Positions 17,094 through 24,604 of a stretch of 64,000 nt of DNA are shown in pieces. The notes under the pieces were generated by a model. That model worked only from the letters and a program-made list of their open reading frames with translations. It ran no database searches and was not told where the DNA came from. Where the stretch lies: positions 1 through 64,000 of the forward strand of contig NZ_JADIKI010000023.1 in assembly GCF_044904605.1 (NCBI RefSeq), given 5' to 3'. The stretch comes from Dyella_B humi (lineage in GTDB: Bacteria; Pseudomonadota; Gammaproteobacteria; Xanthomonadales; Rhodanobacteraceae). The position numbers were made by a program, and so were the translations under genes. The stretch's first letter is position 1. The number at the start of each line of letters is the position of its first letter.

Positions 17094-17390
17094 ATGGCAG
17101 ACACGATTGAATTATTAGAGGCCATCGGCCAAGACGCGTCGTTGCGTTACGCATCGACGGAAGAACTGACAAAGGTGCTTAAGCAGGTAAAGGCTTCCGA
17201 GGCTCTCTCAGCCGCCGTAGCACTCAGCGACAGCTCGCAACTGTCCCAGGAGTTCGGCCCCAAGCCCATGCAGGCGCCGCAAATCGTCCAGGCTCCCGCT
17301 CGCGAGGACGACGAGCCGGAAGAAGACGATATCGGGGAGCCACTAGATAGCCCGGCTTCCGACCGCAGCAACTCGTCTTCCTGTCGATAG
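17094..17390 (+). CDS. Candidate split borosin precursor (binding domain plus C-terminal tail)
   Basis: The 98-residue protein has an AAGGGGGAAAA ribosome site before the ATG. Residues 4-54 form an amphipathic helical segment (TIELLEAIGQDASLRY, then EELTKVLKQVKASEAL and SDSSQLSQEFG) which resembles the borosin-binding domain of SonA, including the GQDA signature and the S/GD-x3-L-x4-G closing. After residue 55 the sequence turns Pro/Gln-rich (KPMQAPQIVQAPA), then strongly acidic (EDDEPEEDD), then Ser-rich with one Cys at residue 97. By analogy, methylation should fall just after the helical domain; I64-V65 are the most likely sites, but this is inference. A fused core of the fungal kind is absent. 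It lies 201 bp behind the methyltransferase and 11 bp before the GGDEF gene. Confidence 0.75.
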   Translation: MADTIELLEAIGQDASLRYASTEELTKVLKQVKASEALSAAVALSDSSQLSQEFGPKPMQAPQIVQAPAREDDEPEEDDIGEPLDSPASDRSNSSSCR

Positions 17391-17401
17391 GCGACGTCAG
17401 C

Positions 17402-19177
17402 ATGCGCCGGCTGCAGAGCCGCTTCTGGTCATGGCCTGTATTAACGGCCATAGCTTGGATCGTACTTCTGCAGTCTGGCCATGCCGCCGCACCTATTACA
17501 GATCCGGCAGCATTTCTATACCAGGCAGAAAGCCTGGACACGAAAGATCACCCACAGTTCGTCCGGATGTTGCAGCAGATCCATCACGAAGCGATCCGCC
17601 TGACCCCGGAGGAGCAATGGCATCTGCATTATCTCGATGCATGGGAGACTATGTTCGAGGGCGACTATGCCAAGTCCGAGGCCCAGCTTCACGATGTGAT
17701 CGATCACTCCGGTGACGCAACCCTGGCAACTAAGGCCTCGGCGTTGCTCTTGACTAACTTGGCAGCCAATCGACGCTATGAGGAGGCGTTCGCATTGGCC
17801 AATCGCGCGACGACTGGGCTACCCGGAGTTAAAGATCCGAAGGCTCGTTTCATGCTGTTGATGCATCTCTCGCAGATGCTGGATTTGGCCGGCCAAACCG
17901 ATCTTGCCATTCAGTACGCACGCATGATGGAGAGCGCCATTCCTTCTGGCGAGACCCTGTGCCGCCCCCTCTACTTCCAAGCCGCGGCGCTCTACAACGG
18001 CAAACGACTCACATCATCTAGCCCGGAACTGCAACGAGCCATCGATACCTGTGTAGCCGCGCAAGAACCGATCTTCGCCAACGCCATGTGGCTCACCCTG
18101 GGCAGCCTCTATCTGGATGAAAACCAACCAGGCAAGGCTATGGCCCTGCTCAACCAGATTGCCCCAAGCATCCGCATTAACCATTACTACCCCCACATGC
18201 TGTCAGCGCAGGTACAACGGGCACAGGCCTACGCAAAACTGGGCAACGACACCGAAGCCAGAAAAGCCGCCCTCGCGGCCATTTCCATGGGCAATCCAGG
18301 CGATATCAGCATATGGCTGAAGGAAGCCTATGAGGTGCTCTATCAGATCGAGAAAAAGCAAGGCAATGCCGCCGCCGCACTTGCGTACCACGAGCACTAC
18401 GTCATCCAGGACAAGGGTGATCTCAATGACATCAGTGCGAGGACGGAAGCTTACGAGGTCGCCCAGCAACACATGCTTGCCCAAAAACTCGAAACAGAAA
18501 GTCTAAGCAAGCAAAACAACATCCTGCGCTTGCAACAGGCCCTCAACACCAAGGCCGTCGAAACCAGCCGGCTTTATATCGCCCTGCTGCTCGTTGTGCT
18601 GGTATCCATCGTGTTCTGGGTGTTCCGGCTCAAGCGCTCGCAGCTTCGCTTCAAGGAGCTGTCGTGTCTGGATGGGCTTACCGGCATCTTCAACCACCAG
18701 CACTTCATCAGTGAAGCCGATCGCACTCTGCGCCTGCTGGAGAAAAAACACAGCGCCGCCTGCCTGGTGTTCATCGATCTGGACCATTTCAAACAGGTCA
18801 ACGATACCCATGGCCATGCCGTGGGGGACGCCGTGCTGAGGCGCACTGTTGCCCTCTGCCAGAAGCAATTGCGCCCAGCCGACCTGTTCGGCCGCCTGGG
18901 CGGCGAGGAGTTCTGTCTGCTGCTGGTGGAGTGCTCCCGCGAGCAGGGTATGGTGATCGCCGATCGCGTCCGCATGGCCATCGAAGCGTTGCCGATTGAA
19001 GCGGACGGATGCGTCGTGTCGTTTTCCGCCAGCCTCGGCCTGGCCTCCACCGACACATCCGGCTACGGACTGCAGCGCTTGTGCCGGGAAGCGGATGCCG
19101 CGCTCTATCGAGCCAAGCGCGGTGGGCGCAATCGCGTCGTCGCCGATACCGAAGACGGCAGCCTGGCGGAAGCCTGA
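17402..19177 (+). CDS. TPR-repeat membrane diguanylate cyclase (GGDEF)
   Basis: This 591-residue protein has a signal or anchor segment (residues 10-29), a periplasmic TPR-like helical region from about 35 to 365, a coiled coil (AQKLETESLSKQNNILRLQQ), a transmembrane helix near 393-412 (LYIALLLVVLVSIVFWVF) and a cytoplasmic GGDEF domain (LDGLTGIFNHQHF; DLDHFKQVNDTHGH; RLGGEEFCLLL; ADAALYRAKRGGRNRV). The active-site loop is GGEEF, a functional variant, so it should make cyclic di-GMP. It starts 11 bp after the precursor stop, so the two are probably one transcript, an unusual partner for a RiPP gene. Confidence 0.9.
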   Translation: MRRLQSRFWSWPVLTAIAWIVLLQSGHAAAPITDPAAFLYQAESLDTKDHPQFVRMLQQIHHEAIRLTPEEQWHLHYLDAWETMFEGDYAKSEAQLHDVIDHSGDATLATKASALLLTNLAANRRYEEAFALANRATTGLPGVKDPKARFMLLMHLSQMLDLAGQTDLAIQYARMMESAIPSGETLCRPLYFQAAALYNGKRLTSSSPELQRAIDTCVAAQEPIFANAMWLTLGSLYLDENQPGKAMALLNQIAPSIRINHYYPHMLSAQVQRAQAYAKLGNDTEARKAALAAISMGNPGDISIWLKEAYEVLYQIEKKQGNAAAALAYHEHYVIQDKGDLNDISARTEAYEVAQQHMLAQKLETESLSKQNNILRLQQALNTKAVETSRLYIALLLVVLVSIVFWVFRLKRSQLRFKELSCLDGLTGIFNHQHFISEADRTLRLLEKKHSAACLVFIDLDHFKQVNDTHGHAVGDAVLRRTVALCQKQLRPADLFGRLGGEEFCLLLVECSREQGMVIADRVRMAIEALPIEADGCVVSFSASLGLASTDTSGYGLQRLCREADAALYRAKRGGRNRVVADTEDGSLAEA

Positions 19178-19511
19178 AACGCCGGAACGCCAGGCCGCCC
19201 TGGTTTGACCGACTTCTTGTGCCGCGAAACGTCACTTCTTGCAACGCAAGCGCCATGGCGGCGAAAGCGCGGCATGGTGCAGTCCTCTAGGTGTTGCCGC
19301 ATGGACTGGGCGGTCCTCGCTCACGGGCTGCTCTTATCAACTTGGCGCCTGTTTCCGGCCGTGCTCGGCCGAGTTTCGCCATTTCCGGGCTTGCCAGCCT
19401 CTGACTCAACGCAAAACCGTGAAACAGCGCACACTCCAAGTGCGAACGTGGCGTGACGCATGCTTCCCACCTTACGAGGCCCGAAGAGGCCCATGTGCAG
19501 GGGGAATAGGG
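19178..19511. other. Intergenic stretch without a convincing gene
   Basis: The 334 bp behind the diguanylate cyclase contain short overlapping frames on both strands with no ribosome site or motif. No T-run terminator stands out. It separates the borosin-type operon from a short hypothetical gene. Confidence 0.45.
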
Positions 19512-19775
19512 ATGGAACAGATCGTTGAATGTCTTATTGCCGGCGGGCCCCAGCATGGCCTGGTGCGACGGCAACTATGGGATCCGCATTATCCGGCTCC
19601 GCCTGTCCTGGCATCCGGCGATGGAGCAGTATGCGCTGCCGCCGCACGTCGCCCGACTGGTGCAGGCAGCAATCGCTTTCTGCTGGTACATCCGCGCGCG
19701 ACCGGCTCACAGATCCTGGCCATGATGAGCATGCTGTGCGCGCAGGCCATGGTCAATATTTCGCTGCGTTGCTAA
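19512..19775 (+). CDS. Small hypothetical protein (87 residues)
   Basis: The ATG at 19512 follows CAGGGGGAATAGGG. The product (starts MEQIVECLIAGGPQHGLVRR, contains RFLLVHPRATGSQILAMM) has no signal peptide or membrane helix and belongs to no family I know. It has codon use like the surroundings and no stop for 88 codons, but a second frame on the same strand is also open, so it is only moderately likely to be real. Confidence 0.45.
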   Translation: MEQIVECLIAGGPQHGLVRRQLWDPHYPAPPVLASGDGAVCAAAARRPTGAGSNRFLLVHPRATGSQILAMMSMLCAQAMVNISLRC

Positions 19776-19796
19776 GCCGCCACCAGAGCTTTCCGA

Positions 19797-20684
19797 TCAA
19801 GCCCCCACCGGCACGTCCACTACCTGACGCGCACTCAATACCGTACCAGCCGAAGCCACGATAACCGCCGCGATCGCAAACCACTGCAGCACGCTCAGAT
19901 GCTCGCCAAGAAAGATCATCCCGGCCATGGCAGCAAAGGCGGGTTCCAGGCTCAGCAAGGTGCCGAAGGTGCGTGCCGGCAGACGGGTCATCGCCATCAT
20001 CTCCAGCGTATAAGGCAACGCTGAACTCAACACTGCAATACCCAGCGCGGACGGTAGCAACGCGAGTGACAGCAGTGCGTGACCCGCATGTGCAAAGCCG
20101 ACCGGCAATGCAACCAGTGCAGCCACCGAAGTACCCCATGCCACCGCGTTGTTGCCGTAGACCGCGCCGGCCCTCTGCCCCAAGACGATATACAGCGCCC
20201 AGCCGACGCCTGCCGCAAGCGCGTAGCCCACGCCAATCGGATCGAGCCGTTGCGCCGAACTTCCCGGCGGCATCAGCAACAACAACCCTGCCACTACCAG
20301 CGCCACCCACACCACATCCAACCAGCGGCGCGAATGAAACAGCGCTAGCGCCAACGGCCCGGTGAACTCCACCGCCACGGCAATGCCCAGCGGAATGCGC
20401 TGCAAAGCCAGATAAAAAAGCAGGTTCATCACCCCGATGGACAAACCGTAACCCCACAGCACAGCTCTGGCGCCACCAGGCTGCCGAGACCGCCACGGTC
20501 TTTGCAGCAAAAGCAGGATCACCGCACCTAGGCCCAATCGATAAGCGGTTGCCCCTTGCGCACCTACCAATGGGAACAACTGCTTGGCGATGGCCGCGCC
20601 GCATTGATACGACGCCATGGCGACCAGCAGCACGCCAACTGCCAGCAACAAGGATGAAAGCGATGCAGCATGAGGCCGATGCAT
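19797..20684 (-). CDS. EamA/RhtA-family exporter (threonine/homoserine exporter-like)
   Basis: This 295-residue inner-membrane protein has ten hydrophobic helices in two EamA halves. The pattern SYQCGAAIAKQLFPLVGAQGATAYRLGLGAVILLLLQRPW, FYLALQRIPLGIAVAVEFTGPLALAL and SSALPYTLEMMAMTRLPARTFGTLLSLEPA is characteristic of RhtA, which exports threonine, homoserine and related amino acids. Substrate is inferred from the family only. No ribosome site is obvious. A hairpin terminator for the next gene lies 70 bp upstream of its start. Confidence 0.85.
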   Translation of the reverse strand: MHRPHAASLSSLLLAVGVLLVAMASYQCGAAIAKQLFPLVGAQGATAYRLGLGAVILLLLQRPWRSRQPGGARAVLWGYGLSIGVMNLLFYLALQRIPLGIAVAVEFTGPLALALFHSRRWLDVVWVALVVAGLLLLMPPGSSAQRLDPIGVGYALAAGVGWALYIVLGQRAGAVYGNNAVAWGTSVAALVALPVGFAHAGHALLSLALLPSALGIAVLSSALPYTLEMMAMTRLPARTFGTLLSLEPAFAAMAGMIFLGEHLSVLQWFAIAAVIVASAGTVLSARQVVDVPVGA

Positions 20685-20753
20685 ACGTAAAAGCCTAGCT
20701 CGCGAAGGCCGCTCATGATGCCTGTGGAAAGCAGAGCGCGCCAGCGCAAGACG

Positions 20754-20786
20754 AAAGCCCCGGAAGACTACTCCCGGGGCTTTTTT
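20754..20786. terminator. Rho-independent terminator
   Basis: AAAGCCCCGG at 20754-20763 pairs with CCGGGGCTTT at 20774-20783 across a 10-base loop and is followed on the plus strand by a run of Ts. It lies 23 bp behind the DUF1223 stop (minus strand), where it would act on transcripts from the right; the A-run on its other side makes it bidirectional in form. Confidence 0.8.
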
Positions 20787-20808
20787 AGAGTCGTGCAGGG
20801 GGATACGT

Positions 20809-21534
20809 TCAGCGACCGCCCTGCACAGAGGCGCTCAGAATATCTCCGCCCCCTTGCACTTGAACAAGGGCCGCCGTGTTCAGTTCTGATGCCGATGAAG
20901 CTGGAAGCGAAAATGTTCTTTCGCTGCCGCTCCAGGTTCCAAGATGGACGAGTTCACGTACGACATTGCGTTGCGCCAAGGTGCGGCCGTTGTTCTCCCC
21001 GCCCCCAATGGCAACGTTCTGAGTCCGTGGATCGTATCGCACCAGCCATACGTCGCCTGCACTGTTCGCGCGAGAACTTGCCTTGATCGAAACGCTGTTT
21101 CCGGACCATTCGATGGCAGGCCCATCGCTCTGCGCCTGAGTGATGGCGGCTTCGAGTTGTGCCCGATCCGTTCCCACCAAGTCCGCATGGCCATTGACGT
21201 ACATCTGCGGCGTCCAGACCGTATCGCGCCGGTGATAGTGCGCGTAGCTCCACTGGCGCTCCGTGTAGGTGCTGGTGGCGAAAGTGTCTTTCCAGCCGAG
21301 ATCATCCCAATAGGTCACGCCGAACGACAAGGCGAGTACACCGGGATGGTCCGCCACGGCGTTGAGATTTGCTTCGGCCGGCGGACACGATGAGCAGCCC
21401 TGACTTTGGAAGAGTTCAACGACCACAAGCTTGTGCTGTGGAGACGAAGCGACGTCCTGCGCGTGCACCGTCATGTGCAACATCAAAAGTGCGAGTGCTG
21501 CGAAAACTAGCGCTTTAAATGATCGGTTTTTCAT
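20809..21534 (-). CDS. DUF1223 secreted thioredoxin-fold protein
   Basis: The 241-residue product has a signal peptide (...LLMLHMTVHAQD) and the DUF1223 hallmark VVVELFQSQGCSSCPPAEANL, a CxxC in a thioredoxin-like fold, then LSFGVTYWDDLGWKDTFA, YTERQWSYA and TPQMYVNGHADLVGTD, all typical. It is probably a periplasmic thiol-disulfide or metal-handling protein; the precise role of the family is unknown. It is a single gene followed by a strong terminator. Confidence 0.85.
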   Translation of the reverse strand: MKNRSFKALVFAALALLMLHMTVHAQDVASSPQHKLVVVELFQSQGCSSCPPAEANLNAVADHPGVLALSFGVTYWDDLGWKDTFATSTYTERQWSYAHYHRRDTVWTPQMYVNGHADLVGTDRAQLEAAITQAQSDGPAIEWSGNSVSIKASSRANSAGDVWLVRYDPRTQNVAIGGGENNGRTLAQRNVVRELVHLGTWSGSERTFSLPASSASELNTAALVQVQGGGDILSASVQGGR

Positions 21535-21606
21535 AAGGATGCCGTGAGGTCTGAGATCAGCGATTCAAAGACTGCTGATTAGTGTCGAGTCCCAGTTACG
21601 CTTTAT

Positions 21607-21688
21607 CGTCGCCCCGACGAACGCCGGGGTCCAGCGCCATTGAGGGCAGTTCAAAGTCACTGGGTCCCGGCTTTCTCCGGGATGACGA
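21607..21688. repeat. Degenerate family A palindromic element
   Basis: Arms cgtcgccccgacgaacgccgg (left) and the inverse ccggctttctccgggatgacg (right) are diverged versions of the family A arms at 7821 and 57753, with the same outer cgtc/gacg and the gggtccag core. The arms are about 30 bases and the centre about 25. It lies in the 470-bp space between the DUF1223 start and the propeller gene; the rest of that space shows no gene. Confidence 0.65.
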
Positions 21689-22005
21689 GCAAAACAGTAC
21701 GGTGATCTGAAGCTCGACCCTAATCAGAAAAAGTAAGCACTGAAGTTCCTTCGTCGCATCCCCAAACACGGTTACGTCCGCCAAAGCATACGTCCGCAAA
21801 AAAACATCGCCTCATCGCAATATGTAGAGATTTCGTGACGACGCAGAACACATCACCGTTCTTGCGCATAAATACATCCATCGATGTAACCACCTCGACT
21901 GTTCCCCCGAAGCACTAGAAGGCCGATGCGCACGGTCGTTCGGAAGTAACCATGCGCGGCAACCCGTGGTGCCGCCATTACCTAGGCTCATATCGAGGAC
22001 CAACC

Positions 22006-23055
22006 ATGAAAAAGGCAATTTACGGCTCAGCGCTGCTGGCGCTGATGGTGGCAAATGCTGTCCACGCGCAGCCCGGCTTCGGCTGGCACAGCGGGGATCT
22101 CATCGTTACGTCGTCCAACACGGCCAGCAACCAACTTCTTGTCTATGACACCAGCGGCAAATTGATCGAACAGATCGCGACGGGCGGCGCTGGCGGTGTC
22201 AGCGGCAATGCCGGCGGTATCGCACAGAATCACGATCTTCTCGCTGTGGTGAATTTCGGATCGGGCAATGTCTCGGTCTTCCGGAAATCGCCGGAGCATC
22301 ACTTGCTGCAACTGGAGAAGCAGGTACCGGCCATCACCAATCCGGTAAGCGTTGCCTTCGGCCGCGGCCACCTTTACATCCTTACCGCCACGCATATTGA
22401 ATCCCATTCCATCGATCGCTTTGGTGTGGCCTCCTCCGCCGATGGCGAAGCGCAGTTAGTCATCGCCGACGGTTCAGCAGCACAGGTAGGTGTGCTGAAC
22501 GGCCAACTGGTCGTCGCTGAAAAGAGCAATGCGATCGAAACCGTCGACTTGACTGATGACGGCGCCGTCACCGGCTCAACGAAACTAGTCGCCAACATTC
22601 CCGCCAACGTCAACACGCCATTCGGGCTCGCCACGCGCGGCAACGATGCCTACGTGACGATCGCCCACGCCAACGAGATCAGCCTGATACGCAACGATGC
22701 GGTGTTGACGGTGACCGGCTCCGGCACGCAGATGGCGCCCTGCTGGGTCACGCTCGATGGCCCGTTCCTGTTCTCGGCGAACTCGCCCAGCCACTCCGTA
22801 TCCCGCTACGCGGTGTATGGGCAGAAAATTATTCAAGATGCCGCGGTAGTGGCGACATTCAATGGCAACCCCACCGACATCACCTACCGCGATAGTTTGG
22901 CCGCGGTGGTGGATGCAAACGGATCGGTTTCCCATGTCTCCGTGTTCGACGTGGATGGCGACGGCAACTTCAACCTGAAGAGCAGCGCCACTATCAACAA
23001 CGTGGCAACGAACGGCATCGCCATCGTGCCTTATGACCGTGATTCCAACGACTGA
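22006..23055 (+). CDS. Secreted beta-propeller protein
   Basis: The 349-residue product starts at the ATG at 22006 (MKKAIYGSALLALMVANAVHAQP, a signal peptide). An upstream in-frame start would add 18 residues without a signal. The mature protein consists of repeated four-stranded blades (GDLIVTSSNTASNQLLVYDTSG; NHDLLAVVNFGSGNVSVFR; FGLATRGNDAYVTIAHANEIS; DSLAAVVDANGSVSHVSVFDVDGDG), like YVTN/lactonase-type propellers. A DVDGDG loop could bind calcium. Activity is unknown. Confidence 0.8.
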   Translation: MKKAIYGSALLALMVANAVHAQPGFGWHSGDLIVTSSNTASNQLLVYDTSGKLIEQIATGGAGGVSGNAGGIAQNHDLLAVVNFGSGNVSVFRKSPEHHLLQLEKQVPAITNPVSVAFGRGHLYILTATHIESHSIDRFGVASSADGEAQLVIADGSAAQVGVLNGQLVVAEKSNAIETVDLTDDGAVTGSTKLVANIPANVNTPFGLATRGNDAYVTIAHANEISLIRNDAVLTVTGSGTQMAPCWVTLDGPFLFSANSPSHSVSRYAVYGQKIIQDAAVVATFNGNPTDITYRDSLAAVVDANGSVSHVSVFDVDGDGNFNLKSSATINNVATNGIAIVPYDRDSND

Positions 23056-23266
23056 TTCATACTGACAGCCGCAGCGAGGCGTGGTGACATCACGCCTCGC
23101 TGTGCGTTTCGGTCTCTGAGCCGCCCACGCGCTCGGCCCAGTTGAATTCCTCCGCGACATAGGGCGACACGGCGCCTGCCGCACGCCGAAGTCACGCGCA
23201 CAAACAATGACCTCCGGCATTGGCATGGCCCATCGAACCCGCCGAGGCTAGGTTGCATCTTTCCCG

Positions 23267-24445
23267 TTGCGGGGCTTCTCCGTGGATGCATGGCGCCGGT
23301 CCCTTGTTGTCTTATTGCTCAGCCTCGCGTCTGCTGGCGCAATCGCCCAGCGCGCGCCGCTGCAGCAGTCGTTCGATCTGCGCGTACCGTGGATACCGCA
23401 ACCGGTGTTGGTGGACGGCAAGGCATCACTGGTTTATGAGCTTTATGTCACCAACTATGCGCAGGCGCCGCTGCAACTGCAGCGTCTGATCGTGCTCGAT
23501 CAGCAAAACCATGCGCTAGTCGAGCTCGATGCAGACCAACTCAACCATGCGCTCGGCCGCCCGGACCATCCTGCCGATCATGACTACGCTCGGCTACCGC
23601 CGGGAATGACTGCAGTGGTCTATCTGTCCGTGCCGCTCGCCGAGGGTGCAGCGGCTACGCTTCATCTCAACCATCGCATTCAGTACGCGACGGCTTCGGG
23701 ACAGACTTTCAGTGTCGAAGGTGGCGCATTCGCGCCCGATACACGCAAACCGTTGGAGTTGGGGCCACCTCTGCGTGGCGGTCCCTGGGTTGCCATCTAC
23801 GATGCACGCTGGGAGCGCGGTCATCGGCGTGTGCTCTATGCGATCAACGGCGCCGTGCACATTCCTGCGCGCTTCGCCATCGATTGGATCCGCTTGAGCA
23901 GCCATGGCGGTTACGCCCGCGGCGACGGGACCACGCCCGGACAATGGTTTGGCTATGGCGCCCAAGTATTGGCCGTGGCGGACGCCACGGTGGCATCCAT
24001 CGGCGAAGGCATTTCGGAAGCCAGCACACTCGCGGCAGGCGCTGCGCACAAAGTGCCGCTGGAAGATGCCGCAGGCAACTACGTGGCGCTTGCACTGGGC
24101 GACGGGCGCTACGCGCTCTATGAACACCTCAAGCCAGGCAGCATCACCGTGAAGACAGGCGATCACGTACGACGCGGCCAGGTGATAGCGCAACTGGGTT
24201 TTACCGGCGAATCCACCGGACCGCACCTGCACTTCCACGTAAGCAATGCGAATGCGCCACTCGATGCCGAGGGACTGCCGTACGCACTCGACCATTTCCG
24301 CGTGCTTGGTGTCTATCCCACCATCGAGGCATTCGATCAAGGCAAACCCTGGTTGCCGTCGAACAAGGCGGGCGGCGATGCGCGCAGCAGTGAATTTCCC
24401 GGGCCGCTCACCGTGGTGGACTTCGGCGAAGACACCGCGCATTGA
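23267..24445 (+). CDS. Secreted M23 family metallopeptidase
   Basis: The product (about 390 residues) has a signal peptide (RRSLVVLLLSLASAGAIAQ), an N-terminal beta-sandwich of about 200 residues, and an M23/LytM domain: LSSHGGYARGDGT supplies the first His/Asp and GESTGPHLHFHVSN the HxH zinc site. M23 enzymes cut peptidoglycan cross-links or glycine-rich peptides; the linker-rich N-terminal part suggests periplasmic or secreted action. The start is uncertain: TTG at 23267 or GTG at 23282, the latter with GCGGGG at good distance. No ATG fits. Confidence 0.8.
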   Translation: MRGFSVDAWRRSLVVLLLSLASAGAIAQRAPLQQSFDLRVPWIPQPVLVDGKASLVYELYVTNYAQAPLQLQRLIVLDQQNHALVELDADQLNHALGRPDHPADHDYARLPPGMTAVVYLSVPLAEGAAATLHLNHRIQYATASGQTFSVEGGAFAPDTRKPLELGPPLRGGPWVAIYDARWERGHRRVLYAINGAVHIPARFAIDWIRLSSHGGYARGDGTTPGQWFGYGAQVLAVADATVASIGEGISEASTLAAGAAHKVPLEDAAGNYVALALGDGRYALYEHLKPGSITVKTGDHVRRGQVIAQLGFTGESTGPHLHFHVSNANAPLDAEGLPYALDHFRVLGVYPTIEAFDQGKPWLPSNKAGGDARSSEFPGPLTVVDFGEDTAH

Positions 24446-24604
24446 CCAGCGCGGCATAGTGGTTCAAGTTCACACCGGTGTCGGGGCGCTCAGGGATGAG
24501 CGCCCCCATGTTGCGCTGCAACCCAGCTTGATATTGCATGTTTCACGACAGTTGAACGACGATGAAGCTATCTAGCGGTGCTGCAACCACACAGGGGCCT
24601 GCAC

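Noticed and set aside
19205..19456. 83-codon frame behind the diguanylate cyclase
   Set aside because: No ribosome site, overlapping frames on both strands, no recognisable motif.
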